From contig JBCBBT010000033.1 in assembly GCA_038531315.1 (NCBI GenBank), positions 1 to 36,496 on the forward strand: 36,496 bases of DNA. Reading direction: 5' to 3'. Position 1 is the first letter of the stretch. Each line of letters opens with the position of its first letter. The translations under genes were made by a program, and so were the position numbers. This document shows positions 8,984-18,108 of the stretch, piece by piece. The stretch comes from JAJFFW01 sp038531315 (GTDB taxonomy: Bacteria; Pseudomonadota; Alphaproteobacteria; Caulobacterales; Parvularculaceae). The notes under the pieces are model-generated. The model was not told where the DNA came from and did no database searches. It was given only the letters and a program-made list of their open reading frames with translations.

Positions 8984-11236
8984 ATGTCGCACAGCCAAAC
9001 GCTTCCTGAAGGCGCTGCACTCAAGGCGCGTCCGCCAGAAAAAACAGCGGCCAAAGGCGCGTCCGAAACCGGAGACGCGGCGGCGGCGCACCAACACAGC
9101 GGCCTTGAGCGGTTCACCACGCTGAAAACCGACCAGATCGAGTTTATCCTCGAAACAGTGGTCGGCGCGCGCCCTCATATTCTTTATTGGGGCAAGGCGC
9201 TGTCGAACACGACGCCCGAAGAAATCGCTACTTTATCTGTACGCCAATGGTCGGTAGGCGGTCCGAATGTGGATGTCTCATCGTCGCTTTCCAACGAGCT
9301 TGGCGCCGGCGTTCCCGGGCCCCCGGGCTTTATCGCCCATCGCCAGAGCGCGGACTGGGCGGCGATCTTCAAGGTCAGCGAGGTCCGCCAAAGCGCGCCC
9401 CATGCGGCGGAAATTATCTGCGTCGATGAGAACACCGCGCTCACGGTGCGCTATCATCTGAATATCGATCCGAAGAGCCATGTGCTTTCGGTCGCAACGG
9501 CGATCACCAATGAGGCGGACGAGCCGGTGACGATTGACTGGTGTTCGGCCGTCTGCCTGCCGCTTGACCGGCGCCTGACCCGTCTGTTGTCGTTTACGGG
9601 GCGCTGGGCGATGGAATTTCAAAATCAGGAGATCCCGGCGTTTCGCGGCAGCTTCCTGCGCGAGAACAAAAGCGGGCGCACCAGTCATGACAATTTCCCC
9701 GGCCTCATCGCCATGGCCGACTTTACGAGCGAGAAGTCAGGACCGGCGGCGGGCTTTCACCTCGGCTGGTCCGGCAATAATCGTGTGCGGGCGGATCGTT
9801 TTTCCGATGGGCGCGCTTTTGTCCAGATGGGCGAGCTTTTCTATCCCGGCGAGATGACGCTGAATTCCGGCGAGACATACGAGACCCCTGTCTTGTTCGC
9901 CGCCTGGTCCGATCAGGGACTGAACAAGCTTTCCCAGCAATTCCACCGGCACCTCGCGGACACCGTCATGGACGGCCGCGTCCACCGCAAACCGCGCCCT
10001 GTCCACTACAACACGTGGGAAGCGGTCTATTTCGACCACTCAGAAGAAAAGCTGATGGCGCTCGCGGAAAAAGCCGCCTGGATCGGGGCCGAACGCTTTG
10101 TCCTCGACGACGGCTGGTTCGGCGGGCGGCGCAATGATCAGGTCGGGCTCGGCGACTGGTGGGTCTCGGGCGAAGTATACCCGAACGGGCTCGGGCCGCT
10201 CGTTGACAAGGTTCATGACCTCGGCATGGAGTTCGGCATCTGGTTCGAACCGGAGATGGTCAATCCCGACAGCGACCTTTATCGCGCGCACCCCGATTGG
10301 ATTCTCGAAGCCGAAGGCGTCGAACAGGTGCCCTCACGTAATCAGTATACGCTCAATCTGACGCGACCCGAAGTCTTTGACTATCTCTTTGAAAAGATCA
10401 GCGCGATTATCAGCGAATACAAAGTCGCCTATATCAAATGGGACATGAACCGCGACATTCACCACCCGGGCAGCGCCGGGCGCGGCGCCATCCACCAGCA
10501 GACGCGCGCGGTCTACGCGCTGATGGACAAGGTGCGCCGCCATCATCCGGACCTTGAAATCGAAAGCTGCGCGTCCGGCGGCGGGCGCACCGACTACGGT
10601 GTCTTTCAGTATGCAGACCGCATCTGGGCGTCGGATTCCAATGACGCGCTCGACCGCCAGCAAGTCCAGCGCGGGGCGAGCTATTTCTTCCCGCTGAAAG
10701 TGACTGGCGCCCATGTCGGCCCCCGCACCTGTCACATCACGCGGCGGGTCCTGTCGATGGAGTTTCGCGCCGCAACGGCGATCTTCGGGCATATGGGCAT
10801 GGAGCTCGACCTTCTCGACGAGACGCCCGAAGACCTTGAAACGCTGAAACAGGCGATCGCGCTATACAAAACCCATCGCGGCCTCCTCCATAGCGGCGAC
10901 TTTGTGCGGCTTGATTCGTCTGAATACCTCAATGTCGTCGGCGTCGTCGCGCGCGATAAGAGTGCGGCGCTGTTCTCCTGCGCGAAAACCGCCGGGCATG
11001 TGACGACCCTGCCCGGACGGTTTCGGTTCGCCGATCTCGACCCTGACAAGAAATACCGCTTAAGGATTATCTGGCCTTCGGTGAACATTTCCGTTACGTC
11101 GCCTTCGATTATTGAGGCCGCTGACCTTCTCGGCGAGGGCTCGGTGTTTTCCGGCGAGGCGATCCTGACGCATGGCATTCAGCTGCCATTGATGTATCCG
11201 GAAAGCTGTCTGATCTATCATTTCGAGGCGATCTGA
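8984..11236 (+). CDS. GH36 alpha-galactosidase, apparently cytoplasmic
   Basis: A 750-residue glycoside hydrolase family 36 enzyme that removes terminal alpha-galactosyl groups (melibiose, raffinose type) with retention. It has the N-terminal beta-sandwich and the central TIM barrel. In the barrel, DDGWFGGRRND precedes the catalytic nucleophile Asp487 in KWDMNRD; CASGGGR precedes the acid/base Asp551 in WASDSNDALDRQ. The length matches bacterial GH36 tetramers. The ATG at 8984 is chosen because the upstream extension starts at a TTG and is a basic run; only a weak AGAAGAGA precedes it. The N-terminus is polar and Ala/Lys/Pro-rich with no signal peptide, so the enzyme should act in the cytoplasm. 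It is first in an operon with galT (35-base gap) and galK (28-base gap), feeding galactose into the Leloir pathway. Confidence 0.95.
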   Translation: MSHSQTLPEGAALKARPPEKTAAKGASETGDAAAAHQHSGLERFTTLKTDQIEFILETVVGARPHILYWGKALSNTTPEEIATLSVRQWSVGGPNVDVSSSLSNELGAGVPGPPGFIAHRQSADWAAIFKVSEVRQSAPHAAEIICVDENTALTVRYHLNIDPKSHVLSVATAITNEADEPVTIDWCSAVCLPLDRRLTRLLSFTGRWAMEFQNQEIPAFRGSFLRENKSGRTSHDNFPGLIAMADFTSEKSGPAAGFHLGWSGNNRVRADRFSDGRAFVQMGELFYPGEMTLNSGETYETPVLFAAWSDQGLNKLSQQFHRHLADTVMDGRVHRKPRPVHYNTWEAVYFDHSEEKLMALAEKAAWIGAERFVLDDGWFGGRRNDQVGLGDWWVSGEVYPNGLGPLVDKVHDLGMEFGIWFEPEMVNPDSDLYRAHPDWILEAEGVEQVPSRNQYTLNLTRPEVFDYLFEKISAIISEYKVAYIKWDMNRDIHHPGSAGRGAIHQQTRAVYALMDKVRRHHPDLEIESCASGGGRTDYGVFQYADRIWASDSNDALDRQQVQRGASYFFPLKVTGAHVGPRTCHITRRVLSMEFRAATAIFGHMGMELDLLDETPEDLETLKQAIALYKTHRGLLHSGDFVRLDSSEYLNVVGVVARDKSAALFSCAKTAGHVTTLPGRFRFADLDPDKKYRLRIIWPSVNISVTSPSIIEAADLLGEGSVFSGEAILTHGIQLPLMYPESCLIYHFEAI

Positions 11237-11271
11237 GCGCGCAATGCGCGGCCGCTCCAGGCGATACGTCT

Positions 11272-12360
11272 ATGACCGATGAACGAACCGTACTGGCGGC
11301 CGCCGTCGCAGAAAAACCGGTGCACCGCCGTCACTTCCGGAAAGCGGACGGGCGCGATCTGTTTGTCTATGGCTACGCGCCGCACACGCTGGCCCCGGCC
11401 CCGGAAGACCCCGACGATTTGGCCAAAGGCGGCGAGATGCGCTGGCATCCGACGCGCCGCGAATGGAACATCTATGCGGCCCACCGTCAGAACCGCACCT
11501 ACAAGCCGTCAGCGGCTGACAATCCGCTGGCCCCGACGCTGCCGGGCAAGCCGGCGACCGAAATTCCGTTTGCGGATTTTGAGCTGGCGATTTTTGAAAA
11601 CAAGTTTACGAGCCTGCACCCCGAGGCGGTCGCGCCCGACCCGGTCGCCGGCGCTGAAACCCGCCGCGCCGCAGGGCGCTGCGAGGTCGTCGTCTACTCG
11701 TCGGCGGCCGAAGGCTCTCTAAACACGATTGGCCAGGAAAAGCGCCGCCTGTTGATCGCCGCGTGGATCGACCGTTACGCGGCGCTCTTTGATCTCGGTT
11801 GCCGTTTCGTAATGCCGTTTGAAAGCCGCGGCGACGAGGTTGGCGTCACGCTGCATCACCCGCACGGGCAGATTTATGGCTTTTCCCACGTGCCCGCCGT
11901 TGAGCAGAACGCCGTCGACGCCTTCGCCGACGGCTATGACCTCGCCGGCGACATCGAAGCGATCACGCCGACTTTCGGAGTGTGTGAGGCCGGCGGGCTC
12001 AGCGCCTTTTGCCCGCCCTATGCGCGCTTCCCCCTCGAGGTCTGGATCGCGGCGCGCCAACCCGTGCGCGGTCCGTGGGATTTCTCAGAAGAGCAATGTG
12101 ACGGCTTTGCGCACTTGCTCGGCGATATCACCCGTCGCTACGACCAGTATTTCGGGCGCCCGACCGCTTATATGCTCGGCCTGCACGCGGCCCCCAGCGA
12201 CGCGCCAGACAGTTATCAGTTTACGGCGCAGTTCTACCCCATTCTGAGAGCGCCGGACCGGGTCAAATTCCTGGCCTCCGTCGAACAACACACCGGCGTC
12301 TTCACCGTCGATGTGATGCCGGAACGGGCGGCCGATCTCTTACGGGCCGAAGCGCCTTAA
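11272..12360 (+). CDS. galT: Galactose-1-phosphate uridylyltransferase
   Basis: A 362-residue HIT-superfamily transferase that moves UMP from UDP-glucose to galactose-1-phosphate. The active site HHPHGQIYGF is present: His198 in the H196-P-H198 motif should be the uridylylated nucleophile. Also typical are REWNIYAAHRQNRTYKP near residue 63-79 and FENKFTSL at 108-115. The usual CxxC metal pair is missing: the corresponding place reads NPLAPT (84-89), and the His-bearing SPDHS region reads SSAAEGS. The structural zinc site is therefore probably absent, while catalysis should be intact. Start at 11272 follows AGGCGA with suitable spacing. Middle gene of the alpha-galactosidase-galT-galK operon. 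Confidence 0.94.
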   Translation: MTDERTVLAAAVAEKPVHRRHFRKADGRDLFVYGYAPHTLAPAPEDPDDLAKGGEMRWHPTRREWNIYAAHRQNRTYKPSAADNPLAPTLPGKPATEIPFADFELAIFENKFTSLHPEAVAPDPVAGAETRRAAGRCEVVVYSSAAEGSLNTIGQEKRRLLIAAWIDRYAALFDLGCRFVMPFESRGDEVGVTLHHPHGQIYGFSHVPAVEQNAVDAFADGYDLAGDIEAITPTFGVCEAGGLSAFCPPYARFPLEVWIAARQPVRGPWDFSEEQCDGFAHLLGDITRRYDQYFGRPTAYMLGLHAAPSDAPDSYQFTAQFYPILRAPDRVKFLASVEQHTGVFTVDVMPERAADLLRAEAP

Positions 12361-12388
12361 ACCCTCAGCCAAAACCGACAACAAAGTC

Positions 12389-13453
12389 ATGATCGAAGAT
12401 CTGTTTGCAAAAGCCTTCGCCAAGCGGCCAACCGCAACGGCGCGCGCGCCCGGCCGGGTCAATCTGATCGGTGAGCATACGGATTATAATGGCGGCATGG
12501 TCTTGCCGACGGCGCTTGGCGTTGGACTTGAGGCGGCGCTCGCGCCGCGCGATGACGCCGCCGTGCGGATTGCGTCGGACCGCTTCGCAGGGCTCGCCGA
12601 GGCGGGCCTGACAACGCCGGCGCACGGGGCCTGGTCCGATTATGCATTGGGCGCCGTCATCTATGCGCAGCGCGCGGGATACCTCGCCGGCGGGGCGGAC
12701 CTCTATGTTCTCTCATCGATCCCGGACGGCGCCGGGCTGTCGTCATCGGCGGCGCTGATCGTCGCAACGCTGAAAGCGGCGCGCGACGCCGGCGGCGCTG
12801 ACGCGAGCGACGTTGAAATCGCCCAACTGGCGCGCCGCGTCGAAAATGAATTTATCAGTATGCCCTGCGGTATCATGGACCAGATGGCGGTCGCAGTAGC
12901 GCGCGAGGGCCAGGCGATCGCCCTCGACACCAAAACGCTCGCCTATGACCTGATCGATCTGCCGAGCAAATATGACATGACCGTCATTCATTCGGGCTGT
13001 CACCGCAAACTCTCCGACGGGCGCTACGCGGCGCGCAAGCATGAATGCGATGCGGCGCAAGCCGCGCTCGGCGGTGGTGATTTGTGTCTTCTGACTGACG
13101 CTATGCTCGATAAAGCCGCGGCGCTCGCGGACCCGCTCGCCAGACGCGCGCGCCATTGCGCCAGCGAACATCGACGCACCGTGAAAGCGGCGGCGGCGTT
13201 GAAGGCCGGCGACATCGCCGCATTCGGCGCCCTGATGAACGAGAGCCACATCTCGATGCGCGACGACTTTGAAATGTCGCTGCCGGCGATCGACGCGCTC
13301 GTCGAAAGCGCCGTCGCTTTCGGCGCGGTCGGCGCACGGCTGACCGGCGGCGGGTTCGGCGGCTGCATCGTCGCTTGCGTTGAAAAAGACAAGGTCCCCG
13401 CGTGGCGGGAAAAACTATTGGCGGCCCATCCCGCAGCCTACGCTGTCACATGA
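12389..13453 (+). CDS. galK: Galactokinase
   Basis: A 354-residue GHMP kinase that phosphorylates galactose at C1 with ATP. All family motifs are seen: RAPGRVNLIGEHTDYNGG near the N-terminus (galactokinase signature), the ATP-binding IPDGAGLSSSAAL loop, the catalytic Asp164 in MPCGIMDQMA, and the C-terminal LTGGGFGGC motif III. Length is slightly below the 380 residues usual for E. coli GalK. It is the last gene of the operon. A small inverted repeat (CTGCAA at 13462-13467, TTGCAG at 13477-13482) lies between it and the convergent DUF1491 gene and might end transcription, but it has no T-run. Confidence 0.96.
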   Translation: MIEDLFAKAFAKRPTATARAPGRVNLIGEHTDYNGGMVLPTALGVGLEAALAPRDDAAVRIASDRFAGLAEAGLTTPAHGAWSDYALGAVIYAQRAGYLAGGADLYVLSSIPDGAGLSSSAALIVATLKAARDAGGADASDVEIAQLARRVENEFISMPCGIMDQMAVAVAREGQAIALDTKTLAYDLIDLPSKYDMTVIHSGCHRKLSDGRYAARKHECDAAQAALGGGDLCLLTDAMLDKAAALADPLARRARHCASEHRRTVKAAAALKAGDIAAFGALMNESHISMRDDFEMSLPAIDALVESAVAFGAVGARLTGGGFGGCIVACVEKDKVPAWREKLLAAHPAAYAVT

Positions 13454-13493
13454 GCATGCGCCTGCAAGCCTTTCATTTGCAGCGTTCAGTGAT

Positions 13494-13910
13494 CTAAACC
13501 AGAAACGCGCGACCGCTGCGATCTTCGATTTCAACAATCCACAAATCCGGATCGAACGATGTCTCGCGCGCAAGGCGGGCGTCCACCGCCGTTTCTTCGG
13601 CCGCTTCAAACGCCTCGCCGTTGACAGCCACTTCCGGGCCGCGCGCCGCGCTGGTCGCCGTCTCATCGTCGACCGGCCTCACAATGTCCGCGCCTTCGTC
13701 AGCAAACGGATTGCGCCAGACCGACGCCCCGTCAAGGTCGCGGCTCTGCAAAAACAAATGCGCGCGCCCCATGCCGACAAATACTTTAACCGCGACCGCA
13801 CCCGCATCGGGATCGCCCTTACGGGCCACCACTGCGAAGGCCCCGGCGCTCTCGGCCCGCCGCAAATGCGCCGCAACACGGATTTCAGTTTTAAGCGAAA
13901 CGCCTCTCAT
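13494..13910 (-). CDS. DUF1491 family protein
   Basis: A 138-residue soluble protein matching the DUF1491 pattern of alphaproteobacteria. An N-terminal strand and helix (LKTEIRVAAHLRRAESAGAF) precede a GDPDAGAVAVKVF segment and a C-terminal ARETSFDPDLWIVEIEDRSG block, the best conserved part of the family. Function is not known. It lies 66 bp downstream of the PAS histidine kinase on the same strand and is likely cotranscribed with it. An alanine/glutamate-rich insert occupies about residues 80-110. Confidence 0.8.
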   Translation of the reverse strand: MRGVSLKTEIRVAAHLRRAESAGAFAVVARKGDPDAGAVAVKVFVGMGRAHLFLQSRDLDGASVWRNPFADEGADIVRPVDDETATSAARGPEVAVNGEAFEAAEETAVDARLARETSFDPDLWIVEIEDRSGRAFLV

Positions 13911-13976
13911 CGGGCCCGCATACGCGCTGACGCCCGAAGACGCAATTTTTGCGAATGCAGCCCGCGCGCCAATGGG

Positions 13977-15410
13977 TCAGGCCGCGACGTCTTTTTCGTG
14001 GGCTTTGCGGGCGGCGATTTCCCGCCGGAGGGCGTCGATGCGGTCGAGTTGCGACTGGATGACGCCGGCGCCGTTCTCATCGCGTGCCGAAGCCACCGGG
14101 CGCGCCGCAGCCGCCGGGCGCGCCGGCGCGGCCCGCACCGGCAAACGTAGCCTTGCCGTGACGCCTTCGCCCGGCGCGCTGGCGAGGCTGAGGCCGCCGC
14201 CTTCCGTCTCAGCGAGCGCAAACGCCAGCGCGAGCCCAAGCCCGGCCCCGCCGGTCCCGCGCACGCCCTTACCGTGTACGGATGTAAATCGTGCGCCAAG
14301 GCGCGTGAGTTCCTCGGCGCTCATCCCGATCCCGGTGTCGGCGACGACGATCTCGATCACGTCTTTTTCTGAAACAGCATCGCCGAGACGGCGCGCGCTG
14401 ACGGCGACGCCGCCGTCGCTCGTAAACTTCACCGCATTGGTGAGGAGGTTGATCATGATCTGCCTGACGCCGCGCGCATTCAGATAGCTGAGCGGCAGAT
14501 CGCTATCGATATCGACATCAAGCGTCAGACCGGCTTCATGTGCCGGCGCGCTCAACATCGCAGCGCAATTGCGCGCAAGCGCGCCAAGATCCGTCATCTC
14601 GCGGCGATGATCGGCCTCGCCGCCAGCCGCTTCGAGTTTCGCAAGATCGAGGATCGACGACACAAGGTCTTTGAGATGACCGCCCGACATCGCAATATGA
14701 TCGGCATACTCACGATATTTCGGCGCGCCGATTGGGCCAAAGGTCTCATTGCGCATGGCGTCGGCGAAACCGATGACGGCGTTCAGCGGCGTGCGCATTT
14801 CGTGGCTGAGATCGGCGAGGAGGTCGAGATTGAGGCGGGCTTCGGCTTGCGCCTTGTCAAGCGCGCGCGCATCGTCGGTCCGGTCGATCGCCAGGACGGT
14901 GCGGGCCGCGCTGTGCAGCGCCGCAAAACGCAACTCGAACCGCCGGGATTGCGCGCCGGTCCCTGACGCGTCATGGGCCTCGGCGAGGGACGTCATATCG
15001 AGTGTGCGCGCCGCCGTATCATTCAGAATGTGTGTAAGAGCGGCGCGATGGTCGGGCGGGCAAAGGTCCGCGAGCGCGCGGCCTGTGACCGGGGCGCCAA
15101 AAAGGGCGGCCGCCTCGCCGTCAGCGTCGAGAACAATCCCGTCGCGATCAATCATCAACAGAGCCGCGCCGGGCCAGCCACTATCCGTTAGCGCCATGGC
15201 GCTTTGCGTCTCGCCGCCCGGCGTCAATGAGGGGGCGCGGGGTGATGCGGCCTTCAGCGGTCCCCAGGCGATCGGGCCCGGGAAGCCGAGATGAAATCGT
15301 TTCAGGGCGGCGGCGATATCGGCGCGCGACCTCGCCCAGGACGTCGCGAGGTATGGCGCCGTCCGACCGACTTCCGAAAACGCGCCCGTTACGAGGCGAC
15401 TCCACATCAT
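13977..15410 (-). CDS. PAS-domain sensor histidine kinase (PleC/DivJ-like layout)
   Basis: A 477-residue soluble kinase. Residues about 75-185 form a PAS-type sensor. A helical linker leads to the HisKA dimerisation domain with the phosphoacceptor His203 in ADLSHEMRTPLNAVIGFADA. The HATPase_c domain has the N box around NLLTNAVKF, the G1 box DTGIGMS and the G2 box GTGGAGLGLALA. The C-terminus is Ala/Pro-rich and ends in a charged helix. The HisKA sequence is of the alphaproteobacterial cell-cycle kinase style (PleC, DivJ, PdhS), though no specific name is justified. No transmembrane segment is seen. I prefer the ATG at 15410, preceded by AGAGGATGCG, over the upstream start at 15467. No response regulator is adjacent. 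A DUF1491 gene follows. Confidence 0.88.
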   Translation of the reverse strand: MMWSRLVTGAFSEVGRTAPYLATSWARSRADIAAALKRFHLGFPGPIAWGPLKAASPRAPSLTPGGETQSAMALTDSGWPGAALLMIDRDGIVLDADGEAAALFGAPVTGRALADLCPPDHRAALTHILNDTAARTLDMTSLAEAHDASGTGAQSRRFELRFAALHSAARTVLAIDRTDDARALDKAQAEARLNLDLLADLSHEMRTPLNAVIGFADAMRNETFGPIGAPKYREYADHIAMSGGHLKDLVSSILDLAKLEAAGGEADHRREMTDLGALARNCAAMLSAPAHEAGLTLDVDIDSDLPLSYLNARGVRQIMINLLTNAVKFTSDGGVAVSARRLGDAVSEKDVIEIVVADTGIGMSAEELTRLGARFTSVHGKGVRGTGGAGLGLALAFALAETEGGGLSLASAPGEGVTARLRLPVRAAPARPAAAARPVASARDENGAGVIQSQLDRIDALRREIAARKAHEKDVAA

Positions 15411-15976
15411 CGCATCCTCTTCCCGGCGGCGGGCCTCAACGCATTTTGCTGAAACTCCTCGCCACAATCTCGCCGCAATCGCCGCCGGACTTCAGAAAAT
15501 GTCCCCGGCGCCGCAGCGTTCGTTGTTAACCATCGGCTTGTGTTCCTTAACAAATGCTGAATTTGCATCGCCCGGCGCGAAATCTCTCAACGCCTTGACG
15601 CGGCGGGGTTTTCGGACGCCAGGCGGCGCGCGCGCGCCGGCGGGCTCACGGGTGAGTGTAAATTTTTTATCGTAAGACGCGTATTTAAAGTGTCGAAACT
15701 TCATTGAATGCGATAGGTTTGTAGGACTGGGCTTTAAGCGATTTGGGGCATGATCGAGGTCCGCGGCGGTGCGGGCGGAACGGTTTTGGGACAAGGCTTT
15801 TTCCAAGCGGCTTGATGAGCCGCGGTCTTGTTGAGTGAAGTGCGAGCAGTGACGGCGCCGGGCCGGCCCCTGAGCTCTCACCCCAAACGCCGTTTCAGTC
15901 TTTTTGCCGCCGTGACCATTGAGCGTAGGGACGCCCGCCGATGATGCTGGCGACTGGATCGGGAGTGAAGAATTTT
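15411..15976. other. Intergenic region between histidine kinase and secreted-protein gene
   Basis: About 566 bp between divergent genes, expected to hold both promoters. The middle (15650-15720) is AT-rich, with a T6 run after an imperfect CTCAC/GTGAG repeat. A TTAACCAT, which is the CtrA half-site word, is at 15526-15533, but no TTAA partner lies 7 bp away. Long frames on either strand here have poor coding character. I see no RNA gene. Confidence 0.4.
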
Positions 15977-16957
15977 ATGTTGCGTATGATGAAAACCGCC
16001 GGTCTTGGCGTTGCGATTGCGGTCGGGTCTTCCGGCGTGATGGCTGAAACGCTGGCTCAACCGGCAAGCGGCGGCGCCGCGCTGGAAGAGATGGCGGCGC
16101 ATTATGTCGCCTACCGCAAGGATGTGGCGGCGATCGAAGAAAAACCGATCAAGAGCGCCGATGCGACGCGCTTTGCCCATAAGCGTCTTGCAACGCATGA
16201 TCCTGACAAGCTGGCCGCCGGCTGGGTCGCCTACGCTGCGCTCGTCGCCGCCGACACGCCGGAATTCGCCGAGGCGCTGCAACAGGAACTGGGCGCCAAA
16301 AAACGCCGTCGCCGCGGCAAGCTGCAAGGACGGGACGCGTTCTTCGCCAAGCTGTCGCAAGACCCGACCTATCCGAGCAAACTCTCGGGCGCTGACGCCG
16401 CGATTGCGCGTGTTCTGTCCATGACCGCGCAGGATGCGCGCCGGTTCGACACGCTCGGCGAGACCTTCAAGACGCAAGCCTACGCCATGCAAAAAACCAA
16501 ATGGGGCAAAAAGCGCATCGCGCCAGGCTCCAAGCGGCTTTCCGAAGCGCGCCAGTTTGAAGCCGCGCGCGCGCCCGCCAAGGCGCCGGATTTTGAGCCG
16601 TCTACGGACAAAGGCGTCACGGCGCCGGTGCTCGCCAGCGTCGACGAACACTGGGCCCATGACTGGGGCGCTGACAGCGCATCGGGACGCATGAGCGAGC
16701 CGAATGCGCGCGTTGTCATGAACCGGGTTCTCAACCTCGCCGCCCGTTATTCCGTCGGCGGCATGAACGAGAAAATTGTCTCGGTTTATTCAAAGAATAA
16801 GAAATCGCAGCAGTGCCTGTCGCTGTCGAAGCTGACGCTGACCCAGTGCATCGCCGCGACACGCACGCCTTATGAGGAAGCGTTTTGCCTCGGCGAGCAT
16901 GGCCTTAAAGATATCTCCGGCTGCATCGGCTGGGTGGCGAGCGCCGGCGCAAGCTGA
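15977..16957 (+). CDS. Secreted protein of unknown function with four C-terminal cysteines
   Basis: A 326-residue protein with a signal peptide (MLRMMKTAGLGVAIAVGSSG, then VMA before the likely cleavage). The mature part is helical and basic with Ala-rich stretches and a KKRRRRGK patch near residue 112. The last 60 residues carry four Cys (QQCLSLSK, TQCIA, AFCLG, SGCIG) that could form two disulfides. Not recognised. Start 15977 is chosen because GGGAG lies 11 bases upstream and the signal peptide begins there; GTG at 15965 or ATG at 15941 are alternatives. It is followed by a strong terminator at 16982-17015, so it is probably a single-gene unit. Location is periplasmic or extracellular. Confidence 0.75.
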   Translation: MLRMMKTAGLGVAIAVGSSGVMAETLAQPASGGAALEEMAAHYVAYRKDVAAIEEKPIKSADATRFAHKRLATHDPDKLAAGWVAYAALVAADTPEFAEALQQELGAKKRRRRGKLQGRDAFFAKLSQDPTYPSKLSGADAAIARVLSMTAQDARRFDTLGETFKTQAYAMQKTKWGKKRIAPGSKRLSEARQFEAARAPAKAPDFEPSTDKGVTAPVLASVDEHWAHDWGADSASGRMSEPNARVVMNRVLNLAARYSVGGMNEKIVSVYSKNKKSQQCLSLSKLTLTQCIAATRTPYEEAFCLGEHGLKDISGCIGWVASAGAS

Positions 16958-16981
16958 GCCGGACCCGCCGCATGACGCGAT

Positions 16982-17015
16982 AAAAAACCGCCCGGCGCCG
17001 GGCGGTTTTTTTTTT
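16982..17015 (+). terminator. Rho-independent terminator
   Basis: Perfect GC-rich inverted repeat (CCGCCCGG at 16988-16995 and CCGGGCGG at 16998-17005) flanked by A6 on the left and T10 on the right (17006-17015). It is 24 bp past the stop of the secreted-protein gene. The A6 tract would let it act weakly on the - strand too. Confidence 0.93.
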
Positions 17016-17172
17016 GTGCTCGCGCCTGATGAATTTCACCTGACGCATCGGGTGTTGACTGTTGCGCCCCGGGGCCGCGATGGCGCGTTGCACTGCCGGC
17101 CGTGCGGTCGATTATCGCAGCGCCCGGAAACGGCGCTTGCCGTCGGCGGGGCGAGGGCTTATCTCCCGGGCC

Positions 17173-17592
17173 ATGACGGACTTTGAGACCATTTGCGACG
17201 ATTTTGCGTTCCTCGACGATTGGGATGATCGCTACAAATATTTGATCGATCTCGGACGGGTGCTGCCGGCCTATCCTGAGGACAAGCGCGACGAGGACCA
17301 TAAAGTGCGCGGCTGCGCCAGCCAGGTGTGGTTCAATGTGCGTGAGGAAGACGGCAAGCTGCGTTTTGACGGCGACAGCGACGCTCATATTGTGCGCGGC
17401 CTCGTGGCCGTATTGCTTTCTCTCTACTCTGATAAAACACCGGCGGAGATCATGGCGCTCGACGCCACGTCGGCGCTGGCCCCGCTTGACCTTGCCGGTC
17501 ACCTGACGCCGCAACGCTCGAACGGGCTCGCCGCTATGGCCGCGCGCATCCGCGCCGAAGCCGCCGCGGCTCTCGAAGCGGCGAACGCCTGA
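17173..17592 (+). CDS. sufE: SufE family Fe-S cluster assembly protein
   Basis: A 139-residue SufE. The family accepts sulfur from the cysteine desulfurase SufS and passes it to the SufBCD scaffold. The acceptor is Cys48 in HKVRGCASQVWF; the following region with GDSDAHIVRGLVAVLLSLYS is the typical core, and the length is normal. The ATG at 17173 starts the conserved MTDFETICDDFAFLDDWDDR region; the frame is open upstream to 17062, but that part has no conserved character. The ribosome site is weak. No other suf genes are near. Confidence 0.93.
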   Translation: MTDFETICDDFAFLDDWDDRYKYLIDLGRVLPAYPEDKRDEDHKVRGCASQVWFNVREEDGKLRFDGDSDAHIVRGLVAVLLSLYSDKTPAEIMALDATSALAPLDLAGHLTPQRSNGLAAMAARIRAEAAAALEAANA

Positions 17593-17639
17593 AACCTGCC
17601 GCCGCCCCGCGCCGCACGCCCATCAATGTTGGCGAGCGC

Positions 17640-18035
17640 TTATCCGAAGGCGCTTTTCCTTTCCAACGCCGTGTAGTCGATGCTCTGGGTCAGGATCGTC
17701 GTCAGCCGCTCGCGTAGCGCAGCCTCCATCTCATCGATCTGTCGGTCAAACATCGGACTATCGCGTCGGTCTTCAATCGCGTGGCAAGAGTAACCGACGG
17801 TTGTACGGTCGCGGCCAAACTCCGATGACACCTGACCGAGCGACATTTGCCCGACCACATGCGCCAGATACATCGCCAACTGGCGCGCCATCACGATGGT
17901 CGCCTTTTCGCGCGTGTTCGACATGATCTGCGACGACGGAAGGCCAAAGGCTTCAGCCGTCACCAGCGTAGCTTCAAGCGCGACGCGTTTTTGATACAGC
18001 CTTGACAGCTCAAGGCCTCTCCCCTCATTCGCCAT
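17640..18035 (-). CDS. hdaB: DnaA domain IV-like protein, HdaB-like
   Basis: A 131-residue protein whose C-terminal half matches the DnaA DNA-binding domain IV: a helix with ARQLAMYLAHVV, then SLGQVSSEFGRDRTTVGYSC, which corresponds to the DnaA signature FGGRDHTTVxHA with the His replaced by Arg. There is no AAA+ domain. Short DnaA-related proteins of this type (HdaB in Caulobacter) promote replication initiation by acting on the regulatory inactivation of DnaA; applying that role here is inference. I prefer the ATG at 18035, preceded by GGAG with a 7-base spacer, over the GTG at 18077. A DnaA-box-like TTTTCCACA lies upstream at 18109-18117. The gene is convergent with sufE. Confidence 0.8.
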   Translation of the reverse strand: MANEGRGLELSRLYQKRVALEATLVTAEAFGLPSSQIMSNTREKATIVMARQLAMYLAHVVGQMSLGQVSSEFGRDRTTVGYSCHAIEDRRDSPMFDRQIDEMEAALRERLTTILTQSIDYTALERKSAFG

Positions 18036-18108
18036 TTGTGGGCTCCAACTCAACTTGTCCGCCAGCGGACCGATCACCCATTCGCCACAATAAAGGCTAG
18101 AGACAAGG

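Noticed and set aside
15526..15550. CtrA binding site (TTAACCAT with a second TTAA)
   Set aside because: The two TTAA halves are 17 bp apart rather than 7; a lone half-site is too frequent to call.
15492..15881. A - strand frame of 129 codons in the intergenic region
   Set aside because: No ribosome site, no recognisable domain, and Arg/Pro-rich composition of a chance frame.
15878..16660. A - strand frame of 260 codons
   Set aside because: Shadow of the secreted-protein gene, which has a signal peptide, paired Cys and a terminator on the opposite strand.
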